Below are positions 26,863-35,712 of a DNA stretch of 64,000 bases, in pieces. A program made the translations under genes and the position numbers. A model generated the notes under the pieces. That model was not told the DNA's origin and made no database searches. It saw nothing but the letters and a program-made list of their open reading frames with translations. Every line of letters starts with the position of its first letter. Within the stretch, counting starts at the first letter, position 1. The stretch covers positions 23,557 to 87,556 of the forward strand of contig CAJXZG010000012.1 of NCBI GenBank assembly GCA_913063265.1, in the 5' to 3' direction. The DNA is from an uncultured Prolixibacteraceae bacterium. GTDB taxonomy: Bacteria > Bacteroidota > Bacteroidia > Bacteroidales > Prolixibacteraceae.

Positions 26863-26892
26863 TTTAGGAATTGTAGATTTTTGATACTTTTG
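26863..26892 (+). promoter_or_regulatory. Promoter of the Lrp-type regulator gene
   Basis: A perfect -7 box TACTTTTG (26885-26892) has TTTA 18 bp upstream, slightly shorter than usual spacing. The ATG follows at 26928. Confidence 0.5.
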
Positions 26893-26927
26893 TTTTATAA
26901 ATTAAAACTATTAACTGATTTATCCGA

Positions 26928-27410
26928 ATGAATAATAAAGATTTTACTGAACATCCTGTAAATATCGATGCGCTGGATGAAAAGATTCTTGAGCTGATTA
27001 CAAAAAACGCCAGAATCCCTTTTCTTGAGGTGGCCCGTGAATGTGGAGTTTCGGGTGCCGCAATTCATCAAAGAGTGCAACGACTTGTAAATATTGGAGT
27101 AATTGAAGGAAGTGAATTTATTGTAAATCCTTCTAAACTGGGATACAATACAAGTGCTTACATGGGAATATATCTGGAAAAAGCAAAGCACCATAAAACA
27201 GTGGTTGAAGCTTTAAGGAATATTCCGGAAATTGTTGAGTGTAATTATACAACTGGGCAATACGCCATTTTTGTTAAAATACAAACAAAAAACAATGTGC
27301 ATTTAAAAACTATAATAGATGACAGAATGCAGGAAATTGAAGGTATTGCAAGAACAGAGACCTTTATAGCACTCGAAACCGAATTTAAGAGGCAAGTACC
27401 AATAAAATAA
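26928..27410 (+). CDS. Lrp/AsnC-family transcriptional regulator
   Basis: The 160-residue protein has an N-terminal winged helix-turn-helix (about 10-65; DALDEKILELITKNARIPFLEVARECGVSGAAIHQRVQRL...) and a C-terminal RAM effector domain (about 70-155). Regulators of this kind respond to amino acids and often act as octamers. In Bacteroidota this subgroup is widespread, but its ligand is not established. Its stop is followed at once by a shared terminator. Confidence 0.92.
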   Translation: MNNKDFTEHPVNIDALDEKILELITKNARIPFLEVARECGVSGAAIHQRVQRLVNIGVIEGSEFIVNPSKLGYNTSAYMGIYLEKAKHHKTVVEALRNIPEIVECNYTTGQYAIFVKIQTKNNVHLKTIIDDRMQEIEGIARTETFIALETEFKRQVPIK

Positions 27411-27444
27411 AAATAAGGCTGATAAATTTATCAGCCTTATTTTT
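27409..27444. terminator. Bidirectional terminator overlapping a stop codon
   Basis: A perfect 18-bp inverted repeat centred at 27426/27427 lies between the Lrp-type gene (+) and the gamma carbonic anhydrase gene (-). The minus-strand stop codon (27437-27439) lies inside the right arm. Confidence 0.9.
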
Positions 27445-27952
27445 TATACCAACTTGCATAAGTTTCGTAGGCATTGGCAATTCTGATTATTTCACCTTCA
27501 AGCAAATCTTTACTAATCTCTTTAATTTTTTTTGCCGGAATACCTGCATAAACGCATCCCGATTCAACTTTTGTCCCTTTTGTTACAACAGATCCTGCAG
27601 CTATAATAGAATTACTTTCAATAACTGCATCGTCTAATACAACGGCATTCATTCCTATCATAACATTATCTTTTATCGTGCAGCCATGCACAATTGCACC
27701 GTGGGCTATGGTAACGTTACTGCCTATGTTTGTCGGCGATTTTTTGTACGTTGCGTGAATAACGGCATTATCCTGAACATTTGTATTGTTTCCGATTTTA
27801 ATATAATGTACATCACCCCTCAATACAGCATTATACCAAATGCTGCAATTATTTCCAATCTCCACCTGTCCAATCAGAGTAGCTGTTTCTGCTAAAAAAC
27901 AATCTTTTCCTGTTTTTGGACTCACTCCATTTAATGTTTTAATTAAAGCCAC
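27437..27952 (-). CDS. Gamma-class carbonic anhydrase-like protein
   Basis: The 171-residue protein is a left-handed beta-helix built from hexapeptide repeats (IGNNCSIWYNAVLRGDVHYIKIGNNTNVQDNAVIH). Metal-binding histidines appear in VIHATYK, TIAHGAIVHGC. This matches the YrdA/PaaY/CaiE group of gamma carbonic anhydrases; some members hydrate CO2 with zinc and others are inactive thioesterase-like relatives. Trimers are typical. Single gene. Confidence 0.9.
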   Translation of the reverse strand: MALIKTLNGVSPKTGKDCFLAETATLIGQVEIGNNCSIWYNAVLRGDVHYIKIGNNTNVQDNAVIHATYKKSPTNIGSNVTIAHGAIVHGCTIKDNVMIGMNAVVLDDAVIESNSIIAAGSVVTKGTKVESGCVYAGIPAKKIKEISKDLLEGEIIRIANAYETYASWYKK

Positions 27953-28037
27953 TATGTAAACTAATTTTAAATTGCTTCAAATATATTAAATCCTGTAAAT
28001 ATTTTGGGAAGCTATAACCTACTTCCAAGATTATGGT

Positions 28038-28045
28038 TATTTTTG
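28038..28045 (+). promoter_or_regulatory. Candidate -7 element upstream of korA
   Basis: TATTTTTG fits TAnnTTTG, but no TTTG occurs 19-21 bp upstream. A transcript from here would have a leader of about 100 nt before the ATG at 28153. Confidence 0.35.
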
Positions 28046-28152
28046 AATCTTTGTATTAACAGCTTAGGCAAGACCAAAAAGATTCAGGAAAATTTGTACT
28101 GCGCTTTTTAAGAATCATGGTCTTTTTTAAATTTTAATTAAAAAATAAATCA

Positions 28153-29991
28153 ATGAAGGATGCAAGAGTAATTGAGCTGGATGAAGTGGCCATCAGGTTT
28201 TCCGGTGATTCGGGAGATGGAATGCAGCTTACAGGTACATTATTTTCGGATGCAAGTGCTTTGTTTGGAAATGATATTTCAACTTTTCCGGATTATCCAT
28301 CCGAAATTAGAGCACCTCAGGGAACAGTTGGGGGAGTTTCAGGTTTTCAGGTGCAGTTTGGAATGAAAGAAATTAATACTCCCGGTGATTTGGCTCATGT
28401 TTTGATAGCAATGAATCCTGCAGCAGTGAAGGCCAACGCAAAATTCATGAATCCGGGTGGTACAATCATTTATGACTCGGATACGTTCAATGAGAAAAAC
28501 CTGAAAAAAGCAAACTTTACAACCGAAGATCCATTTACTGAATGTAAGCTTGAGGATTTCTTCAAAATTGCGGTACCAATTACTTCTCTTACAAAAGAAA
28601 GTTTAAAAGATTTTGGACTGGATAATAAAAGTATTTTACGAAGTAAAAATATGTTTGCGCTTGGTTTGGTATGCTGGATGTTCGGTCGCCCAATGGAGTA
28701 CGTTGAGCAGTACATCAATACCAAATTCGGGAAAAAACCAATTGTAGCCGAGTCGAATATTAAAGTATTGCATGATGGATTTAACTATGGAATGACCATG
28801 CAGCATATGACTCCTACATATTTGGTAAATCCGGCAAATATTGAAAAGGGTACATACAGAAATATAAATGGTAATCATGCAACGGCGTGGGGATTTTTGG
28901 CAGCAGCAGAAAAATCAGGACTTGAGTTGTTTTTAGGTTCTTATCCTATTACTCCTGCAACAGATATTCTTGCTGCTCTTTCAGAAAGAAAAGATTTAGG
29001 TGTTAAAACTTTTCAGGCAGAAGATGAAATAGCCGGTATTGCGTCTGCAATTGGTGCATCTTTTGCCGGGGATTTGGCAATTACTACTACATCAGGACCG
29101 GGATTGGCATTAAAAGGGGAAGCAATTGGATTAGCTGTTATGGCAGAACTTCCGTTGGTAATTGTTAATGTTCAGCGCGGGGGTCCTTCAACGGGTCTTC
29201 CGACAAAAACAGAACAGTCTGATTTAATGCAGGCACTTTATGGAAGAAATGGTGAAAGCCCGGTGGTAGTAATAGCAGCAAGTACACCCTCTGATTGTTT
29301 TTGGTATGCATACGTTGCTTCAAAAATTGCGCTTGAGCGTATGGTGCCTGTTATTTTGTTAACAGACGGATTTTTGGGTAACGGTAGTGAACCATGGAGA
29401 ATTCCAAAAATGGCCGAACTGCCAGCTATAACTCCAAGAATGGCAAAAGATGCCAACACATTTAAAGCCTATAAACGCGATGAAAAAACTTTGGCAAGAG
29501 AATGGGCAATTCCTGGAATGGCTGGTTTTGAGCATAGAATTGGCGGACTTGAGAAAAATATTACGGGAACAGTAAGCCACGATCCTGAAAACCATCAGGT
29601 AAATTGTGAAATTCGTGAAGAAAAAGTGCAGAGAGTTATTGATATGGTTCCTGAACTTGAGGTTGAGGGAGATGATGAGGGTGAAGTTTTGGTAGTAGGC
29701 TGGGGTGGTACTTACGGTCATTTGATAAATGCGGTAAGAGAACTCAGGTTAGACGGTAAAAATGTGTCATTGGCACATTTTAATTACATTAAACCACTTC
29801 CCAAAAATGTAGCTGATGTATTTGGTAATTTCAAAAAAATAATCGTGTGCGAGTTGAATTTAGGGCAGTTTGCAAGTTATTTAAGAGACCTGTTACCACA
29901 ATTTAAATATCATCAGTATAACAAACTGAAGGGACTTCCATTTAATGTGAATGAAGTTAAAGAAAGCATAACTAAACTATTGGAGGAATAA
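28153..29991 (+). CDS. korA: 2-oxoacid:ferredoxin oxidoreductase, alpha subunit (gamma-alpha fusion)
   Basis: With KorB this enzyme oxidatively decarboxylates 2-oxoglutarate, or a related 2-oxoacid, to acyl-CoA, reducing ferredoxin. The 612-residue protein has an N-terminal gamma domain (about 1-190; VAIRFSGDSGDGMQLTG) fused to the alpha pyrimidine-binding domain (about 215-400; GSYPITPATDILAAL, FQAEDEIAGIASAIGASFAG, TTTSGPGLALKGEAIGLA) and a transketolase-C-like domain. The lack of a ferredoxin domain and the two-subunit layout fit the KorAB class. korB follows after 3 bp. Confidence 0.94.
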   Translation: MKDARVIELDEVAIRFSGDSGDGMQLTGTLFSDASALFGNDISTFPDYPSEIRAPQGTVGGVSGFQVQFGMKEINTPGDLAHVLIAMNPAAVKANAKFMNPGGTIIYDSDTFNEKNLKKANFTTEDPFTECKLEDFFKIAVPITSLTKESLKDFGLDNKSILRSKNMFALGLVCWMFGRPMEYVEQYINTKFGKKPIVAESNIKVLHDGFNYGMTMQHMTPTYLVNPANIEKGTYRNINGNHATAWGFLAAAEKSGLELFLGSYPITPATDILAALSERKDLGVKTFQAEDEIAGIASAIGASFAGDLAITTTSGPGLALKGEAIGLAVMAELPLVIVNVQRGGPSTGLPTKTEQSDLMQALYGRNGESPVVVIAASTPSDCFWYAYVASKIALERMVPVILLTDGFLGNGSEPWRIPKMAELPAITPRMAKDANTFKAYKRDEKTLAREWAIPGMAGFEHRIGGLEKNITGTVSHDPENHQVNCEIREEKVQRVIDMVPELEVEGDDEGEVLVVGWGGTYGHLINAVRELRLDGKNVSLAHFNYIKPLPKNVADVFGNFKKIIVCELNLGQFASYLRDLLPQFKYHQYNKLKGLPFNVNEVKESITKLLEE

Positions 29992-29994
29992 AAA

Positions 29995-31035
29995 ATGACT
30001 GAATTAAAATATACAGTTAAAGATTTTAAAAGTGAAAACGAAGTTCGTTGGTGTGCGGGTTGTGGTGATTTTGCTATATTGAATGCGGTTCAGCGGACTA
30101 TGGCAGGACTTGGAATTCCTCGTGAAAAATTTGCCGTTGTTTCCGGAATTGGATGTTCTTCCCGATTTCCATACTATATGGAAACATTTGGGTTTCATAC
30201 AATTCACGGTAGAGCAGCTGCAATTGCTTCAGGAGTAAAGGCAGCAAATCCGGAACTAAGTGTCTGGGTAATTACAGGTGATGGTGATGCTATGGCAATT
30301 GGTGGAAATCATTTTATTCATCTTATCAGAAGAAATATCGATATTAATCTTATAATTTTCAACAATAAAATTTATGGATTAACAAAAGGACAATATTCAC
30401 CTACTACCGATCGTGGAATTAGTACAAAAACCTCGCCCTTCGGTACTGTTGAAGATCCTTTTGTGCCTGGGCAGCTTGTTATAGGATCGAGAGGTACTTT
30501 TTTTGCTCGCTCTGTGGATGGAAATATGAAATTAAGCCAGTCGATTTTTGAGGAATCAGTAAAACACAAAGGTACCTCTGTTGTTGAGGTACTTCAGAAC
30601 TGTGTAATATTCAACAATGGAATTCATGCTGCAATAACCGATCCTGCTCACCGCGCAGATCGACAGTTGATTCTTGAACACGGAAAACCAATGATTTTTG
30701 GTGCTGAAAATAACAAAGGACTGGTCTTTGAAAAAGGTAAATTGAAAGTGGTAATTATTGGTGAGAATAGTGTTACTGAGGATGATATTTTGGTACATGA
30801 TGCAACTGAACAAGATCCAACTTTACACATGGCATTAATTAATATGCAATTGCCCGATATGCCGGTTGCATTAGGTGTAATCAGAAGTGTACCTGCTTTT
30901 GTTTACGATGTTGAAATGGAAGCACAAATCAAGGAAGTTCAGAAAAAAAGGAAAATAACTTGTGTTGATGAGTTGTTAAATTCGGGAAATACATGGGAAG
31001 TTAATGAAAATGGGAATGGCAATGCAAATACCTAA
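29995..31035 (+). CDS. korB: 2-oxoacid:ferredoxin oxidoreductase, beta subunit
   Basis: The 346-residue partner of KorA binds thiamine diphosphate and a [4Fe-4S] cluster. It contains the early cluster Cys pair in RWCAGCGDF, GIGCSSRFPYYMETFGFHTIHGRAAAIASG, and the TPP motif GDGDAMAIGGNHFIHLIRRNIDINLIIFNN. The GLTKGQYSPTT motif is typical of the 2-oxoglutarate type. Cotranscribed with korA and ended by a terminator 26 bp beyond the stop. Confidence 0.95.
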   Translation: MTELKYTVKDFKSENEVRWCAGCGDFAILNAVQRTMAGLGIPREKFAVVSGIGCSSRFPYYMETFGFHTIHGRAAAIASGVKAANPELSVWVITGDGDAMAIGGNHFIHLIRRNIDINLIIFNNKIYGLTKGQYSPTTDRGISTKTSPFGTVEDPFVPGQLVIGSRGTFFARSVDGNMKLSQSIFEESVKHKGTSVVEVLQNCVIFNNGIHAAITDPAHRADRQLILEHGKPMIFGAENNKGLVFEKGKLKVVIIGENSVTEDDILVHDATEQDPTLHMALINMQLPDMPVALGVIRSVPAFVYDVEMEAQIKEVQKKRKITCVDELLNSGNTWEVNENGNGNANT

Positions 31036-31060
31036 TAAGAGATATTAAAGAAATATTTTT

Positions 31061-31092
31061 AAGGTCGTTCAAATTTTGAACGACCTTTTTAT
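31061..31092 (+). terminator. Terminator after korB
   Basis: A near-perfect inverted repeat (31061-31087, 10-13 bp stem) is followed by a T run. The convergent pabC-like gene ends 2 bp beyond it and may use it too. Confidence 0.88.
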
Positions 31093-31682
31093 TTGACTAC
31101 ATTTTTAATGTCTATTACGGGCATTTCATTAAAGTCGTTTAAAGCGTTTATTAATCCAATTTTTCTGTAGGTCCATAACTTATCAATTTTTATTTCGCTT
31201 TCTATTATTTTATTTTCTTTTAACAATTTAGCTCTTTGAGTCCCGGGAAGTAGCGGTGTATTTGGTGTTACCCAATGTTTTCCATTAAAAAGTACAATAT
31301 TGGCAGCAAAACTATCAGTAACAAAACCATCCTTTACAATAATTATATCATCGCATTTTTCTCTTTTTTGGTATAATTTCAAAAGATGATTCCGATTGGC
31401 AAATTTGAGATGGTAATCTATAGAACTATCCTCAACAATTTTTAGAGTTTTAATTTTACGGTATTCATGTTTAAAGAATTCAATTTTTTCTATCGATTTT
31501 AAAAAAGTAATTCGACAACGATATAGTCCGGCCTGAGCATAATCAGGAATTTCAATTTCAAACAGATTTATATTTTGAGATTTTCCTAAATACTCTTTTT
31601 GTGTATTTTCTAACCTTGCCTGATGAAAATCAAGATTTTCCAGTTTGCCATCTTTACATTTTATAGTTTCAATTAATTGCAT
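31089..31682 (-). CDS. pabC: Class IV aminotransferase, probable 4-amino-4-deoxychorismate lyase
   Basis: PabC releases pyruvate from aminodeoxychorismate to give 4-aminobenzoate for folate. The frame opens at TTG 31700, but ATG 31682 gives the family-like start MQLIETIKCKDGKLENLDFHQAR; 197 residues. It shows KFANRNHLLKLYQKREKCDDIIIVKDGFVTDSFAANIVLFNG and TPLLPGTQRAKLL, which are standard for the PLP-binding class IV fold. The catalytic Lys is probably in LKFANR. It is short for the family. It lies downstream of pabB, separated by a 162-bp gap that carries repeat words. Confidence 0.82.
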   Translation of the reverse strand: MQLIETIKCKDGKLENLDFHQARLENTQKEYLGKSQNINLFEIEIPDYAQAGLYRCRITFLKSIEKIEFFKHEYRKIKTLKIVEDSSIDYHLKFANRNHLLKLYQKREKCDDIIIVKDGFVTDSFAANIVLFNGKHWVTPNTPLLPGTQRAKLLKENKIIESEIKIDKLWTYRKIGLINALNDFNEMPVIDIKNVVK

Positions 31683-31819
31683 AAAGTCTTTTTTATTCAA
31701 CGGGCATTTACTTAATATTCGAAAATGTCAGGCTAAATAAGGATTCATCAATCTTTTTTATACTTATTCAATCATAGAACTGGCAAAAGTTAAAGTGGCA
31801 ATTGTTAAACCAATATGCA

Positions 31820-31862
31820 ACATTCATCCTGCATTCAAAATATCTAAAACCCAGCTTCTAAC
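31820..31862. repeat. Degenerate GGATG-word repeat at the pabB stop
   Basis: Reverse-complement words of the 12789-12844 repeat (CATCCTGCATTC, then ATATCTAAAAC and AGCTTCTAAC) run straight into the stop codon of pabB at 31863. Match is partial, so family membership is tentative. Confidence 0.5.
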
Positions 31863-32834
31863 TTAACCCAAGGGGACATAAACTTTTTTTAACATTTCCG
31901 CATACTCTTTTTCCGCATCACTCAAAAAAGTAATTCCGCCGCCACTTTTGTAAACCAATTGACCATTAATGTTTTCAATATATCTGATAATAACACAGCT
32001 ATCCAGGTTTTTACCATCGAAATAGCCAAACACTCCGGTGTAATAACCCCGGTTATAATTTTCAACTTTGGATATTATTTCCAGTGTTTTAGTTTTTGGC
32101 GCTCCTGAAATTGAACCTGCAGGTAACATCTTAAAAATAATATCACCAATATTATTGTTGTAATGTTTAGGTAAATCGCCCGATATTTGCGAACTAACCT
32201 GCCAGAGATTTCGATTATTGGTTTGAATATGACTCAAAAATCTGAATTTGTCTACAACAACATTACCGGAAACCATGCTTAAATCATTTCTGATTAAATC
32301 GACAATTGTATTATGTTCCGCAAGTTCTTTCGAATCGGATAAAATAATTTTGTCCGCATTTTCAATATCTGCATCAATTGTTCCTTTCATGGGGAAAGAG
32401 AAAATTTTACCATCGGTAATTTTCACAAAGGTTTCAGGCGAGAAACAAACAAATTTATTTTTGAGATAAACCTTGTAAGGTGCTTTGCTGATTTGGAAAA
32501 TTTCATCCAAACACAGGTTAGTCTTTATTTCCGTGGGTTGAGTATAGTTTAATAAATAGGTGTCACCATTATGAATATGTTCCATTACCTGCTTAAATCC
32601 GTTTTTAAACCAGTCAAATCCAACAGGTTTTGTTTCCCACTTATTTATTGAAATGTTTGTGGATGTGTTATCAAAATTTCCTGCTTCCGGTGTTTGCCAA
32701 CGTAGTATCTCACTTGATCTGTAAAAATCAAAAATCTGCGGTTCCTGCATTAAAAAATCAATCAAAAAAACAAATGGATGCTTTTTACTTCCATAATTGT
32801 TCATTTGTTTTCTGATTTTTTCTGCCTGTGTCAT
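31863..32834 (-). CDS. pabB: Aminodeoxychorismate synthase component I
   Basis: PabB makes 4-amino-4-deoxychorismate from chorismate with ammonia from a glutaminase. The 323-residue protein holds only the C-terminal chorismate-binding core: GDTYLLNYTQPTEI, FSFPMKGTIDADIENADKIILSDSKELAEHNTIVDLIRNDLSMV, the PAGSISGAPKTKTLEII motif and GYYTGVFGYFDG. The missing N-terminal domain is normal in Bacteroidota, and no pabA lies beside it. Reads as PabB rather than TrpE from the motif set and the pabC-like neighbour. Confidence 0.93.
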   Translation of the reverse strand: MTQAEKIRKQMNNYGSKKHPFVFLIDFLMQEPQIFDFYRSSEILRWQTPEAGNFDNTSTNISINKWETKPVGFDWFKNGFKQVMEHIHNGDTYLLNYTQPTEIKTNLCLDEIFQISKAPYKVYLKNKFVCFSPETFVKITDGKIFSFPMKGTIDADIENADKIILSDSKELAEHNTIVDLIRNDLSMVSGNVVVDKFRFLSHIQTNNRNLWQVSSQISGDLPKHYNNNIGDIIFKMLPAGSISGAPKTKTLEIISKVENYNRGYYTGVFGYFDGKNLDSCVIIRYIENINGQLVYKSGGGITFLSDAEKEYAEMLKKVYVPLG

Positions 32835-33025
32835 TTGGTGGCAAAAGTATGAATTTTTAAATCTTAGAAGAGCAAGAATTTTAAATTGTAATTTCTAGTC
32901 ATTAAAAATGAATTTTCCTTAATGTTAGATTTTCCTGTTTTACCTAATTTAAAATAGCGTAAATGAATTTGGTTTCAGGTTTCAAATCCATTCAATATTT
33001 TTAATTTTGAATAAAATTCGAAAAA

Positions 33026-33694
33026 ATGAATATAGCCGAAAATATTAGCACCTTAAAAAAGAAATTGCCTGAAAGAGTTTGCCTGGTGGCCGTTTCGAAA
33101 ACCAAACCCAATAAAGATATTTTAGAGGCTTATAATTCAGGACACAAGGTTTTTGGCGAAAATAAAGTGCAGGATCTGGTAAAAAAATATGAAGAGTTGC
33201 CAAAGGATATTAAATGGCATTTTATAGGACACCCACAAACCAACAAGGTAAAATATTTAGCACCATTTATTCATTTAATCCATGGAGTTGATTCTTTAAA
33301 ACTCCTGAAAATGATAAACAAGGAAGCAAAAAAGAATAATAGAAAAGTATCAGTACTTTTACAATTTCATATAGCGGAAGAACAAAGCAAATTTGGTTTA
33401 ACTTTACAGGAGGCAAAACAGATGTTGGAAAGTCAGGAGTTTAAGTTATTGGAAAATTTGGAAGTTATGGGTGTAATGGGGATGGCAACATACACTGATA
33501 ACAAAGAACAAATACGAAATGAATTTAAAATGCTGAAATTCATATTTAATACACTAAAAAATGAATATTTTTCTGATGCGAAAAATTTTACCGAAATTTC
33601 GATGGGAATGTCTGATGACTTTCCAATTGCAGTCGAAGAAGGCAGCACAATGATTCGGGTAGGAAGTAAAATATTTGGGAAAAGAAATTATTAA
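33026..33694 (+). CDS. YggS/PLPBP-type pyridoxal-phosphate-binding protein
   Basis: The 222-residue protein is a single TIM-barrel of the alanine-racemase fold. The PLP-linking lysine is Lys25 in VAVSKTKPN, and FGENKVQDL, WHFIGHPQTNK and MGMSDDFPIAVEEGSTMIRVG are conserved. Family members keep intracellular vitamin B6 and amino-acid pools balanced rather than catalysing a known reaction. It is 11 bp upstream of the DHODH-like gene and likely cotranscribed with it. Confidence 0.93.
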   Translation: MNIAENISTLKKKLPERVCLVAVSKTKPNKDILEAYNSGHKVFGENKVQDLVKKYEELPKDIKWHFIGHPQTNKVKYLAPFIHLIHGVDSLKLLKMINKEAKKNNRKVSVLLQFHIAEEQSKFGLTLQEAKQMLESQEFKLLENLEVMGVMGMATYTDNKEQIRNEFKMLKFIFNTLKNEYFSDAKNFTEISMGMSDDFPIAVEEGSTMIRVGSKIFGKRNY

Positions 33695-33705
33695 ACAAAA
33701 ACATA

Positions 33706-34695
33706 ATGAGCAATTTAGAAACGACATATTTGGGATTAGAACTTAAGAATCCGCTGGTAGCTGCAAGCTCCGGATTAACCAGTTCGGTAGAAAAAATTAA
33801 AGAACTTGAAAAATCAGGTATTGGAGCGGTGGTTTTAAAATCGATATTTGAGGAACAAATTCAGGGTGAGGTTTCAAGTATGTTGAAAAAAGAAATCCAA
33901 AATTCCGGCTATCCTGAAGCAGAAGATTATATAAAAAGTTATTTACGGGATAATTCTATAACCAAACATATTGAACTTATTAAAGAAGTAAAAAAGGAGG
34001 TAAGTATTCCTGTTATTGCAAGTGTTAATTGTGTGTCGGGAGAAGAATGGATTTCTTTCGCCAGGGAGTTTGAAGAGGCCGGTGCTGATGCAATCGAATT
34101 AAATATTTTTTACATTCCTACCGACAAACATGAAAAATCAGGAGTAGTTGAGCAGTTATATATTGATGTACTTAAAAAAGTCAAATCAATGGTTTCAATT
34201 CCTGTTTCTGTAAAATTTGGCCTGTATCACAGTAATATACTGGGAATGGTAGAAAAGTTGAAAGCAAATGGTGCCGGTGGAGTTGTAATGTTTAATCGTT
34301 TTTATGAGCCCGACATTAATCTTGAAACACTGGAATTAACTTCTTCCGAAGTATTTAGTTCACCAAATGACATCAGGCGGTCACTCAGATGGGTAGGTTT
34401 GGTTTCATCGACTATTACTAAAATAGATATTGCAGCTTCAACCGGGGTGCACGATGCGGGAGGTGTATTAAAACAATTACTTGCCGGAGCACAGGTAACC
34501 CAGTTATGCTCAACATTGTATGTAAATGGTACTAAAACAATTCCTGAGATATTACAGGGTATTTCAGATTTTATGAAAAAATGGAATTTTAAAAGGCTTG
34601 ATGATTTCAGGGGAAGATTGTCATATAAAAATATACCGGATCCAATGCTTTATGAGCGGTCGCAGTTTATGAAGTATTTTTCAAATCGTGATTAA
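33706..34695 (+). CDS. Dihydroorotate-dehydrogenase-like FMN protein lacking the catalytic Cys/Ser
   Basis: The 329-residue protein has the TIM-barrel of class 1 dihydroorotate dehydrogenases (TTYLGLELKNPLVAASSGLT, SIPVIASVNCVSGEEW, VSVKFGLY, GAGGVVMFNRFYEPDI). The position of the class 1A catalytic Cys (LNLSCPN-type motif) reads LNIFYIP, so Tyr136 replaces it. It therefore probably does not make orotate, though FMN binding may be kept. Such proteins are common in Bacteroidota beside redox enzymes. Cotranscribed with yggS. Substrate unknown. Confidence 0.88.
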   Translation: MSNLETTYLGLELKNPLVAASSGLTSSVEKIKELEKSGIGAVVLKSIFEEQIQGEVSSMLKKEIQNSGYPEAEDYIKSYLRDNSITKHIELIKEVKKEVSIPVIASVNCVSGEEWISFAREFEEAGADAIELNIFYIPTDKHEKSGVVEQLYIDVLKKVKSMVSIPVSVKFGLYHSNILGMVEKLKANGAGGVVMFNRFYEPDINLETLELTSSEVFSSPNDIRRSLRWVGLVSSTITKIDIAASTGVHDAGGVLKQLLAGAQVTQLCSTLYVNGTKTIPEILQGISDFMKKWNFKRLDDFRGRLSYKNIPDPMLYERSQFMKYFSNRD

Positions 34696-34836
34696 TAAAA
34701 ATCAATTAGTATTAAAATATTAAAAACTTATTACCACTATTTCAAATATTATTAATATCAGTTAAAAATCTGTTAAAATCCATTTATTCCCCGAACTTAT
34801 CCTTAGAAAAAACGTAAGTTTATTTAGTAAACTTCA

Positions 34837-34848
34837 AGGAGGAGGAGT
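34837..34848 (+). promoter_or_regulatory. Unusually strong Shine-Dalgarno sequence
   Basis: AGGAGGAGG (starting 34837) lies close before the ATG at 34849. Such an extended anti-16S match is rare in Bacteroidota and decides the start of the small gene that follows. Confidence 0.85.
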
Positions 34849-35016
34849 ATGAAATTAGCAGAAAAATTGAATTACGCATTTGAAAGTGAACAAAAATTCC
34901 ATCATAGTTATTCGTTTTACGAAAGAGATTTGAAAGTTAAAGGTTTTGAAGGACAGCAATTTGTAGTACCGTGGCAAATTGAAGAGAAAAAGAAAAGAGA
35001 AACTGTTTTGAAATGA
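34849..35016 (+). CDS. Small 55-residue protein of unknown function
   Basis: An ATG at 34849 opens a 55-codon frame to TGA 35014 and is preceded by a strong ribosome-binding site; a strong terminator follows at 35054. The product is charged, with no membrane segment: N-terminus MKLAEKLNYAFESEQKFHHS, middle SFYERDLKVKGFEGQQFVVPWQIEEK, and a Lys/Arg/Glu tail. I do not recognise the family. Gene structure (RBS, start, stop, terminator) argues that it is expressed. It lies 153 bp after the DHODH-like gene, so it may be monocistronic. Confidence 0.7.
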   Translation: MKLAEKLNYAFESEQKFHHSYSFYERDLKVKGFEGQQFVVPWQIEEKKKRETVLK

Positions 35017-35053
35017 TGGAAGAAGCGCGCTAAAACAAATTTGTTTAAAGTCG

Positions 35054-35090
35054 AAAAAAGTTCAATCTTATTTAAAGATTGAACTTTTTT
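35054..35090. terminator. Terminator between small gene and HEAT gene
   Basis: A 16-bp stem with a 5-nt loop and flanking A/T runs; serves the 55-residue gene (+) and the convergent HEAT-repeat gene (-). Confidence 0.92.
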
Positions 35091-35114
35091 AATTTTCTAT
35101 AGAACGTAATTATA

Positions 35115-35621
35115 TTATCTTATTTTCTTCAAAATTTCGTGTAAAAAATATTTGGTTTGTTCTGATACCGATGGCAATGCTTCATGAATTTTATTTTCCG
35201 AAATCCTGATGATTTCATTGCCTGGTAAAAACTCTAAATTATCGATGATAGTAAATGCTTCAAAGGCCACTTCCCATTCTTCCGATATTACAAGATCAAC
35301 AAAAACAGGTAAAAATGTACTAAAATCGAGGCCATTTTGCCAGCAGGCGACTAAAATTGACTTTCTGATTGATTTATAATTTTCATCTTCCAGAGCACGC
35401 ATAAAACTATTTACCGATTCTTTGTCCTTTACCGTTCCCAGTAGATTTTTAATTTCAGTTTCTATCTCTGGTTCCGGACCTGCTTTAAGCATGTCAAAAA
35501 GAACAGGAATATATAACCTGTTCCCTTGCTGCTTAATTCTTCCTAAAGCTAAAATCACCGTTTGATTGTCAGTTGAAAACAGATTTGTTTTAATCTGCTC
35601 GTCTATTTTTAATTTGTTCAT
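35115..35621 (-). CDS. HEAT-repeat-like protein
   Basis: The 168-residue protein is all-helical with three to four HEAT-like units (DNQTVILALGRIKQQGNRLYIPVLFDMLK, KDKESVNSFMRALEDENYKSIRKSILVACWQNG, WEVAFEAFTIIDNLEFLP). No enzyme motif, signal peptide or membrane segment. HEAT units bind other proteins, so an adaptor role is plausible but no partner is visible. It is divergent from the MATE gene. Confidence 0.75.
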   Translation of the reverse strand: MNKLKIDEQIKTNLFSTDNQTVILALGRIKQQGNRLYIPVLFDMLKAGPEPEIETEIKNLLGTVKDKESVNSFMRALEDENYKSIRKSILVACWQNGLDFSTFLPVFVDLVISEEWEVAFEAFTIIDNLEFLPGNEIIRISENKIHEALPSVSEQTKYFLHEILKKIR

Positions 35622-35712
35622 GTCTATCTAATTCTTATGCAAAATTACATTTTTACTCTTAATCCCTTTGTTCTAAATCAATGTAAATTATAAATATCTA
35701 CCTTTACTGCAC

